Under the pieces are notes generated by a model that was not told the origin of the DNA, ran no database searches, and saw only the letters and a program-made list of their open reading frames with translations. Positions 56,695 through 64,000 of a DNA stretch of 64,000 nucleotides are shown one piece after another (positions within the stretch are counted from its first letter, which is position 1; each line of letters begins with the position of its first letter). The stretch comes from Alligator mississippiensis (lineage: Eukaryota; Chordata; Crocodylia; Alligatoridae). The stretch lies in NCBI RefSeq assembly GCF_030867095.1, contig NC_081831.1:41043319-41107318 (forward strand), in the 5' to 3' direction. A program made the translations under genes and the position numbers.

Positions 56695-58530
56695 GTGAGT
56701 GATCAACACTACCAGACAAGAGAGAAGGCAGAGGGTGAGAACATGAATTCTGAGATCTCATCTGTATCCCCCCACCATCAGAGACCCACCAAAGACATTA
56801 CAACCGCAAGCCCCAAAATGTCAGTTTCTAAACTGACATATTAACACAGAAAGGCAGTTTTCTTTCCTCCTACCTGGGGGAGAGATGCCATGGGCTTCTT
56901 AGGAACACAGGTACAGCTGTTTGAGGCAGGCAATGCTGGGACTGCAAAATTTGCCTAGGTTTTGGCTTTGGAGACTGGTTTGGATCCTAATTTCCAAATG
57001 CCCACAGTGTCTGTGTTTCAGATAAATGACCCTTCACCACTAGTTGCTGTGGATGCTCAGACAGTGATCAATGTGCTTCTATTCCCAGCCTTTGATGCAT
57101 GTGTGTGATGGGTTTCTTCAGCCTAGGAAGAAGGAAAGTAACTACTTGCATGCTTAGGCACTTTATACTCTTGAAACATACTGCTGCTGCTAGGACAAGT
57201 GTGTCACAATGTGCTGTTAGGTTGCCTTAGGGAGAGATCAGTGTACTTTACTTAGGGATAGAAATATAAGCTCTTCCCTTCATGACTCTGGGTATGACTA
57301 CCATGGAAATGGTCCCGTGATATGAAACGCTGGTGTATAGACATGTGTCTTGTTGGCACTCATGGGTGGAAGATGGATCATTGTTTTCATATTTTAAATG
57401 TGGTTGTGGCAATAGGCCCTAATGAAGGATCAGGACTCCACTTTGTCAGTGCTCTAGAGGCACACAACAAACATTTATTCTCTGTCCTGAGGCGCTGCCC
57501 AGCTGTGCAATGCTGGTTGGAATATTGTCAGCTGTTATTCATAGGAAATGTCAAAAAATATTTCTTTCCTCCCTCTGTATTTCTCCTCCTGAAGAAACTC
57601 GACCTTTTCAACAAAGAAACAATCTTCAAAATCTGAAACATTTTTCATACCATTTTCAGTGTTTTTTTTTTCTTTTTGACAAAATACTTTAAATATCTTT
57701 TCCAGAAATCAAAACAATAATTTTTCATAAAAAAGGGAAGCTGAAACAAAAATGACCACACCTGAAAACATCCAGTTTCCCATTTTTTTTCATGGAAAAA
57801 AAGCTAAATTTGAATGATATTTTTCCACAAATAGTTCAATTTAAGTTAAACACCACTGTAAATTTAAAAAAAGGTGTTTCAATGAAAACTGTTCAGTGGC
57901 TCTAACTCTAAGCCAAGAAGTATGGCAGTGTCTGTTTCCAGGTACTTCTAGGATATATGACAGCAATAGTATATAGGCTCACCGCCCTTCAATGCAAATG
58001 TGACAAGTGGGCGGGACCAGAAGTGCCGCCCCCCTAGCCCCACCCCCTGATATGGTGTGACATCACCAGCCCCGCCCCCTTGACCCCACTCACGTGGCAC
58101 ATGATGTCACCAGCCCTGCCCCCTGACCCCAGTCTCATGGTGTGTGACATCAGCAACCCCGCCCCCACCCCAGTCACGTGTGACACTACCACCACCCCAT
58201 GGTCCATGACATCAGAAGGACAGCCCATGCAGACCCCCAAAGCCCAACCGCTCATGCTCCAGGAACTGCCCTAGATCACGTGGTACAGTTATGACCTATC
58301 AGGTCCCAGCCTGCTCTAGCATGGCCTATGGGGTGGCAGTGGGGTGGTGTGACCCCTCCAACAACCTGCCTCACCACCCCTGACCAATTCGGGGGGGCTT
58401 CAGACCCCCCCCCCCAAGAACGATGCTGAACTACTTGGAGTGAGAAGAGGGGGTGGGATTTAGGCTGCAAGCCTACCAGGTCTATCTGCTTTCCCAAGTG
58501 AGCCCTCTGTTTGTCTGAGACTGTGCTCAG
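56695..58530 (+). other. GABRG4: Intron 3, first part
   Basis: No next coding exon is found. An AT-rich stretch at 57640-57890 carries 'gaaaaa/ttttc' words like a degraded foldback element. 58050-58215 holds a GC-rich tandem repeat (separate entry). Confidence 0.55.
58050..58215. repeat. GC-rich tandem repeat with TGACATCA-like motifs
   Basis: About three imperfect 50-55 bp units built of 'tgtgacatcaccagccccgc', 'ccccttgaccccac' and 'cacgtg'. TGACATCA/TGATGTCA recurs once per unit. It lies in intron 3. Confidence 0.7.
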
Positions 58531-58683
58531 ACATGCGGGGCAGACATGGAGGAGATTCAGCAGCATGACCTGGATGCCAAGTCTACCAAAATAAGACCAG
58601 GGACCATGACAGAACTCAAGCAGTCCTTATCAGAACCACCTATGGAGAGCGTGGACAACTCTGTCTCAAGGGACTCTGCTGAG
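58531..58683 (+). other. Exon-like open segment of 51 codons in intron 3 (unconfirmed)
   Basis: Bounded by AG at 58529-58530 and GT at 58684-58685, the segment is 153 bases and open in one frame: TCGADMEEIQQHDLDAKSTK through to SVDNSVSRDSAE. Exon 3 of the receptor ends in phase 0, so this would be frame-compatible. The translation matches no family I recognise, and nothing like it is expected between these receptor exons. It could be a chance frame, a retroelement remnant, or an unknown exon. It directly precedes the LTR of the Gmr1-like element. Confidence 0.2.
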
Positions 58684-58705
58684 GTAACTAATTTAAATAA
58701 TTTTT

Positions 58706-59757
58706 TGTGGGGGTGATTTTCTTGTAACCGTCTGGGCCTGTGTTAATAACCATGTGCACCCGCCTCCGCTTTACCAGGCGTTCGCGCGCCACCTTTGCCC
58801 GAGCCCCGGGTTTCGTGTGCCCTGGCTCTGGAAAGGTACCCCGGAGGTTACCCCGGCTGGTATCGGGGGGGGGGGGGGGGCCCTGAACTCGCCTGCCACG
58901 ACTTTGATGATATCTTCAGTGAGGGGGCCCACCCTTGGGGTACCCACCGGTGTCGGCGCATCCCTCGGCGGGTAACCTTGGGGCTCCGTCCTTCCCTACA
59001 CCCCGGCCACTCGCCACCTTAGGCTCTTCCTCTTGGTGGTCTCCACGTCACCCCTGGCTTGTCACCCCCTCGCCTCAACACGCCGTCCATCAGCAATGGT
59101 CTTCGGGCTGGGCGTACTGCCTATGGGGACGCCAGCCCGCTCCCTCCGTCCTCATACCTGCGCTCCCCCAGGGGTCCACGGGGGCGCTGTACCTCCTGCC
59201 GGCTCTGCTCTGTATTAGGCACCCGGTTGCCTCACCGGTGCTTTGTGCCTTACTGCAGCTGGCCTCCCTGCCACTCCTGCCGCTGCAGCTGCCCTCGCTC
59301 CCCACTCCGTAACCTGGGATCTGGCGAGCTCCTCCTTCCGTCCGGCTACCGGCGCTGCCGCCGGCTTCTCCACCGGTTCCGCCGATAGTCTCAGTGCTGG
59401 CATCTCCACCAGCACCACTGCCAGCTGCTCTGCTCCGTTTCTCGGAGCCGCAACTGGCTCTGCCTCCTCCGCTCCCGCACTCCGCGGGTGGCGGCTGACT
59501 TCCCGCTTGCTGTGGCTTTTCTCCCCAGCCTCCTTCGTCCAGCCGCCCTGTTGCCTTGGCAAGGCCACCTTTTGTTTCTCCCGGCCGGCGTGCCCCGCCC
59601 CTGCTGCTCAGCCGCAGCCGGATAAACGCCCGGCTGACGACCGGCACCGGCAGCACTGGTGCATGGACTTCCTTTGGCTCCTCTGGCCCTGCGGGAGGTA
59701 AGCGGAACCCTTTGCCGCCACGGGGGTTTCCCGGCGTCCCCACTCCCCTGGGACACA
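58706..59757 (-). mobile_element. Probable 3' LTR of the Gmr1-like element
   Basis: On the minus strand it would begin TGTGTCCCAGGGGAG, just after a short purine run (AGCAGGGGG), and end CACCCCCACA, giving TG...CA ends over about 1.05 kb. Very GC-rich, with a poly-G/C run at 58866-58880. The long open frame of RT-RNase H runs into it without a stop. Because the other LTR is absent, the boundaries are my best reading only. Confidence 0.45.
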
Positions 59758-59829
59758 ACCCCCTGCTCAAGATGCCTTGGGGCGTTCCTATTTTACCTTT
59801 CCGGGGCACACTGGGGGAGTTGTCTGCCT

Positions 59830-60823
59830 TGTTCATCTGTGGTTCCATTGTTTCGCCCGAGTCGCTGCTGTTGCACCTAGTCAGGAAATCCGCCACAGTG
59901 TTTGATTTTCCAGGCCTGAACACGATTTGGAATTCGTAAGGCTGTAGGGCCAATGCCCATTGGGTGATCTGGGCATTATCGGTCCTGGCTGTGCTTAGCC
60001 ATCGGAGCGGGGCATGGTTCATTACTAGCTTGAATTCTCGGCCCATTAAATAATATTGGAAATGGTCCACGGCCCACCATATGGCCAAACATTCCCTCTC
60101 TATTGTGGCGTACCTCTTTTCTGCCATTTTCAACTTGCGGCTGGCATATGCTATTGGTCTTTCAATTCCTTCCTCCTCCTGCGTGAGGACGGCTCCCACG
60201 GCCGTTTTGGACGCATCCGTCTGTAAAACGAAAGTTTTCCCAAAGTTAGGAGTGTGCATTATTGCGTCCTCGCAGAGGGCCCATTTTAATTTTCTAAAGC
60301 ACTGCTCCATCTGCTCCGTCCACCTTACCACCCCGTTCTTCCTCCCCTTCAATGCCTCTGTTAAGGGAGCCGTCAGTTCCGAAAAGTGGGGCACGAACCT
60401 CCGGTAGTAGTTAGTCAGCCCCAGGAATGATCGGAGCTGATGGCAATTTTGAGGGGCTGGGAAACTCTGCACCATTTCTACTTTGTCGGCCAGGGGTCTG
60501 ATAGTGCCTCTACCCAGCAGGAATCCTAGGTATTTGGTCTCCCTTTTTGCTAAGGCGCATTTCTGTGGGTTCGCTGTAAGCCCGGCCCGCCTTAGCTCCG
60601 ACAATACGGCCCGGAGGGCCTGCTTATGGTGCGTCCAGGTTGGCGAGTATATGATTATGTCATCGATGTAGGTCGCCGTGTACCCCGCGTGGGGTGCCAA
60701 CAGTCGGTCCATCAACTGCTGGAAAGTTGCGGCCGCCCCGTGTAACCCGAAGGGCATCCTTACGAATTCGTATAGGCCCCAGGGCGTGCCGAAGGCCGTC
60801 TTGGGTCGGTCAGCCGGGGCCAC
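59830..60823 (-). pseudogene. Reverse transcriptase (C-terminal palm) and RNase H of the Gmr1-like element
   Basis: Open frame from 60823; the recognisable domain part ends near 59830. Motifs: RMPFGLHGAAATFQQLMDRL, the YIDD catalytic box in TATYIDDIIIYSPTW, KYLGFLLG, LRSFLGLTNYYRRFVPHFSE, then RNase H with FVLQTDASKTAVGAVLTQ, PIAYASRKL, ERECLAIWW and QIVFRPGKSNTVADFLTR. The RNase H stretch VMNHAPLRWL has N where the family normally has the catalytic Asp. At the 5' side, near 60825-60870, a TAG and a frameshift separate it from the first half of RT. The frame extends another 245 codons or so into the LTR, translating GC-rich non-domain sequence. Confidence 0.85.
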
Positions 60824-60859
60824 TGGGATTTGCTAGTATCCTTTGCCCAAATCCAGCGT

Positions 60860-61599
60860 TTATATTGGGCTTCTCCGATTCTCTCTATTAACTCGTCTAT
60901 CTGGGGCATGGGGAATGCGTCGAAGGCTGCCAGTGCGTTTAACCTTCTATAATCAACACATAGTCTCAGCGACCTGTCCGGCTTTTGTACGGGGACCAAT
61001 GGGCTTCTCCAAGGGCTTCGGGAAGGTCTCGCCACTCCCAGTTGCAGCATGGAGTCCACCTCCTTCCGCACGGCGTCTAGCAAGTGGTGCGGAATGGGCC
61101 TCCACTTCTCCCTTACTATAGCCCCAGGGGGTGTCTTAATGGTATGCATTGTGCCCTGGACCCACCCTGGCTCTTTGCAGAACACATCCCGGAATTCCCG
61201 AATTACCTTTTGTGTTTCCTGCTTCTGTGGTTCAGACAAGTCTTCTCCTATCCCGATTAGCTGCTCTACCTCGCTGGACAGTGTCCCGTCTCGCTGTTGC
61301 CCTTGGGGCCCCAAATCCTCCCCTTCAGTTTCCCCGAAAGTTACCCAGCCCATCGGTTCTTTCCATTCCCGCAGCAAGTTTACATGGAAGATTTGCTTCT
61401 CCTGGCTATGTCCTGGCCGGTGCACTTCGTAGTCCACGGGCCCGACTTGCTGGAGGATCTCGAAGGGGCCTTGCCATTGCGTTAGGAACCGGCTCGTGGA
61501 CATGGGTAATAGCACTAGTACCTGCTGCCCAGGTTCGAAGACCCGCTCCTTGGTGTTGTTGTCGTATCTCTCCTTCTGCCGCGCCTGGGCGTCTCTCAA
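60860..61599 (-). pseudogene. Integrase C-terminus (GPY/F module) fused to RT N-terminal half
   Basis: One continuous frame. It starts with the integrase tail: RQKERYDNNTKERVFEPGQQ, then QWQGPFEILQQVGPVDYEVH, the GPY/F module, and HVNLLREW. After an acidic linker (GETEGEDLG) it enters the RT fingers: VIREFRDVFCKEPGWVQGT, EKWRPIPHHLLDAVRKEVD, SPLVPVQKPDRSLRLCVDYR, RLNALAAFDAFPMPQIDELI. This direct join of integrase tail to RT start is the key evidence that integrase precedes RT in the polyprotein. The frame is lost just after GEAQY by a small indel, before the first catalytic Asp region. Confidence 0.88.
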
Positions 61600-62400
61600 A
61601 TTCTCGCGGGCTATGGTCTGGGCCGTTCGTATCCTTTGTTAGAAAGCCTGGCGATACCCTGCTGGGTCCTGCAGCCCCCTGGCGTCCTGCTCCCACTCTT
61701 CTCGGAGAACCTGCAGCCATCCCCTCGGGCGATGCCCGAGGACCAGCTCGAACGGGGAAAACTTCATGGAGTCCTGAGGGGTACCTCTGAGAGAGAATAG
61801 GACTAACGGCAACAGCAAATCCCATTTCCGAGGATCCCCCTGGGTGCACCGTTTCAACACTCTTTTTAGGGTGCCATTCAGGCATTCTACCAGCCCGTTG
61901 GTTTGGGGGTGGTACACCGCGGTTCGTATCTGCCGTATTTGCAGGGTCTGACACACCACCTTCATGATGCCGGACATGAAGTTCCTGCCCTGGTCGGTCA
62001 AGCTTTCTTTAGGGACCCCCATTCTTGCGACCCATTTTATCAATTCTTCTGCCACCCGGGAAGCCGTGGCGGCTCGCAATGGGACGGCTTCGGGATACTG
62101 CGTCGCGTAGTCCACCATGACTAGAATATACTGGTGGCCGGAACTGCTACAGGGTAAGGGTCCCACAATGTCTAGAGCTACCCTCGCAAAGGGCGTATCT
62201 ATGACCGGCATTGGCTGTTAAGGGGCCCTAGCTGGGCGCTCGGTCTGGGTCTTCTGGCACTCTGGACAGGCTGCACATTGGCGGGCCACCTCCTCTCCCA
62301 TCCCGGGCCAAAAGAACCACCATCCTACCTTGGCGAGGGTTTTATCTCGCCCCAAATGGCCCCCCAATGGGCTTGCATGGGTGAGTTGCCAGACCACCTA
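61600..62400 (-). pseudogene. Integrase zinc-binding and catalytic core of the Gmr1-like element
   Basis: The zinc-binding region (about 62400-62235) shows LGGHLGRDKTLAK, WWFFWPGMGEEVARQ and CAACPECQK, an HHCC arrangement. After a TAA the core runs from 62211: VALDIVGPLP (first Asp), YILVMVDYATQYPEAVPL, SLTDQGRNF (second Asp) and YHPQTNGLVECLNGTLKRVL (Glu), a complete D-D-E triad. It continues through LVLFSLRGTPQDSMKFSPFE to a TAA at 61637-61639, after which the same frame resumes into the GPY/F tail. Two stops are therefore the visible defects in this part. Confidence 0.88.
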
Positions 62401-62550
62401 GCGGAACTGTCTCGGGACTACCAGCTGCACTTCTGCGGGGCCCCCCCACCTGGGCCCTGGCACGCGATAGAGGAGGTGGTTCCTTACCTCGAACTGGGGT
62501 TACTCTCCTCTGGGTGACATGGCCTCATCCCGGTCCTCATGGGCTCATCT

Positions 62551-63081
62551 CTAGAGGGTTTCGAGTTCTGGGTCCTCGTTCTGCGCCTCCCGGAACTGTC
62601 GGCTACTGGCGATACGGCTTAGGTCGAGGTTTATGGGTCCCTCGACGTCGGTCGGATCCATTTCTTCCTCGCCCAGCCACCCTTCACTAGCTCCCATCTT
62701 TTTACAGGCGAGTTCTACGTCTTTCACTTGCTCCAGCACATCGTAGAGGGGTGCCCAATCCCGGCCCAGTAGCATCTCGCACACCAGCTTCGGCACCACT
62801 CCTACGAGTAGCTCCCCTTGGTGCTCCACGATGCGCAGCTGTATCCATTGTCGCCTTACGCGTTCGGTCTAACCATGGAGGCAGGCCACCATCACTGGTG
62901 GGGCCTCCCTTCCGTCTCGCCGTCGGGCCATGTCGGCTCTTACCATAGATTGGGCGCACCCGGAGTCAAGAGTGGCCCGTACAGGCCGGCCGTCCACCCA
63001 GGCTTTGATGGTCGGGCGGCTCCACGTTGCGTTTCCCTCACAGCTGGCATAGCTGCAATCCATAGGTTCCCCCACCTCCAT
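62551..63081 (-). pseudogene. Aspartic protease region of the Gmr1-like element
   Basis: The frame from 63081 has VDGRPVRATLDSGCAQSMVR, with D-S-G as the aspartic protease active site. The region changes frame near 62870. The next frame (62829-62551) carries ELLVGVVPKLVCEMLLGRDW, the typical C-terminal strand and G-R-D of a retroviral-type protease. An acidic linker (GEEEMDPTDVEGP) then leads toward integrase, not RT. The protease would cleave the polyprotein; one frame change breaks it here. Confidence 0.75.
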
Positions 63082-63156
63082 GTTGCAGTGCCGGTCAGGG
63101 AAGCCTCTGGATTGATTAGCTGGGACCCATCGTGCAGCGGGTTGCGTGGGGCATTC

Positions 63157-63735
63157 TCACGAGAGGTGCCCCCTCTGCCCGCAGCGGAAACATACTACGT
63201 CTTTGCCAGCACCCCGGATAGGGGCCCGCTGCCACTCAGCCTCTTTCGGCGGCGGTGACACTGGCCTCTGGTTTCTCCTTTCTTTTGGATAACTCGCCTC
63301 TGCAGCCGCGTAGGCTTCTGCCAGTTTTAACGCTTCCTCACAATTCCAAGGGGCGAGTTGCCGCACCCAGCGCTGCATCCTCTCTTCCAGGTCAATCTGG
63401 AACTGCTCCAGAACGACCTGATCCACCAGATCCTCGTGGTCGGACCCCACCGGGCTCACTCATTTGTCGAGCAGGTCCCGCAGCAGCTGCAGTAGCACCC
63501 AGGGGCGCCTCTCGTCGGGCCCTTTCTTAGCCCGGAACAGGTGTCGGTAATAGTCTGAGCTAATCTCCAGTCAATAAAGTATGGCTTGTTTCACCTGTTT
63601 GTAGTCCCGGGCCTCTTCCTGTGGGATGGCCCAGTAGGCCGCCTGTGCCACCCCGACTACCAGGGCTCTCAACTGTCTGGCCCAGTGCTCCTGGGGAAGG
63701 CCGGTCATCAAGGCGTCACGCTCAAAGGCCTCCTA
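63157..63735 (-). pseudogene. Gag with SCAN-like capsid region and zinc knuckle
   Basis: Reading from about 63735 on the minus strand: AAYWAIPQEEARDYKQVKQA, a TGA, then YYRHLFRAKKGPDERR and VLLQLLRDLLDK, a second TGA, then SDHEDLVDQVVLEQFQIDLE and RWVRQLAPWNCEEALKLAEA. The pattern R-F-R ... L-x-x-L-C/D ... V-L-E-Q-F ... W-V-R ... E-E-A is that of the SCAN dimerisation domain of vertebrate zinc-finger proteins, which is known to derive from gypsy-type gag. A zinc knuckle (CFRCGQRGHLS) follows near 63160. The N-terminal part is missing at the truncation point. Confidence 0.82.
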
Positions 63736-64000
63736 CTTTATCTAGCACATATTTGTGCATCCCTGTAGCACATGGGACATATGGAATCACAAGAAAGACT
63801 GGAGAGGAGCAATGGAAATGTAGCAGACATGGACAGCATTCAGGAGATAAAAGTGACCAATCCACATGATATTTAAGGTGAGAGATTTCTATTTTCTGCT
63901 AAGACCCTGACCTGTCTCTATAGTGGTGCAAAACAGTGCATTAAAGACCTAGCGGTTGCATGACTGTCTCACAAGGGACATGGTGGCAGCACCAGTGCTC
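63736..64000. other. Host sequence beyond the truncated element, nothing recognised
   Basis: Composition drops back to AT-rich host DNA at about 63735. No target duplication with the 58700 side is visible. No coding exon is recognised; it is presumably more of intron 3. Confidence 0.45.

Larger units (their letters stand above)
58706..63735 (-). mobile_element. Gmr1-like Ty3/gypsy retrotransposon (5' end missing)
   Basis: On the minus strand the order is gag, protease, integrase, reverse transcriptase, RNase H, then an LTR. Integrase before RT is the copia-like order that defines the Gmr1 group of Ty3/gypsy elements, and its gag has SCAN-like sequence. The element is markedly GC- and CpG-rich compared with its surroundings, suggesting a fairly recent insertion. 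The 5' LTR and gag start are missing: at about 63735 the sequence changes to unrelated host DNA. Several stops and one frameshift inactivate it. It lies antisense in intron 3 of the receptor gene. Confidence 0.88.

Noticed and set aside
56578..56844. 88-codon frame covering exon 3 and beyond
   Set aside because: Only 56627-56694 is coding; the rest is intron on either side of clear splice sites.
59090..59829. C-terminal 245-codon extension of the RT-RNase H frame
   Set aside because: Gly/Ala/Arg-rich with no domain, and mostly inside the probable LTR. More likely read-through than a real extra protein.

Overview
The window is nuclear DNA of a vertebrate, most likely a sauropsid. It carries the first three exons of a GABA-A receptor gamma subunit that best fits the gamma-4 gene known from birds and reptiles. 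Around them lie CR1 LINEs, MIR relics, hAT transposons with MITEs, and two Ty3/gypsy retrotransposons. Young-looking CR1 beside recognisable old MIR suggests a slowly evolving lineage; a crocodilian is my best guess (inference), with turtle or bird as alternatives.

Layout. 1-4.5 kb: no gene seen. 4.5-19.4 kb: a transposon field. It holds four hAT-type elements sharing a TAGGGCTGTGCGAA-like terminus (4472-5492; about 11030-11755; 16538-17329; composite 17667-19374), a broken hAT transposase gene with a BED finger (6856-8984), a minus-strand CR1 (8985-10806), MITEs with short palindromic motifs, and a MIR. 19.4-22.8 kb: a decayed minus-strand Ty3/gypsy element of classic order (gag-PR-RT-RNaseH-INT) with a primer-binding site resembling tRNA-Ser. 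25.9-27.0 kb: a solo LTR with a 5-bp target duplication. 31.8-34.8 kb: a CR1 split by two hAT insertions, each with a perfect 8-bp target duplication. 35.8-42.1 kb: an LTR-like segment, foldback MITEs and a G-rich pentanucleotide repeat.

44.5-57 kb: start of the host gene on the plus strand. Exon 1 (signal peptide) is at 45135-45190, exon 2 at 55980-56128 and exon 3 at 56627-56694. Reading phases agree across both introns. Intron 1 (10.8 kb) contains a 5'-truncated CR1 with an unbroken 629-codon reverse-transcriptase frame. The remaining exons lie beyond the window.

58.7-63.7 kb: inside intron 3 and antisense to the gene is a GC-rich Ty3/gypsy element with domain order gag-PR-INT-RT-RNaseH, integrase before reverse transcriptase. 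Its gag resembles the SCAN domain. These are the hallmarks of the Gmr1-like group. It is the most notable system here, though it has lost its 5' end and carries several stops and a frameshift.

The host exons work together as one transcription unit. Everything else is mobile DNA, and its nesting gives a relative insertion history. Boundaries were read by eye; no alignments were run.
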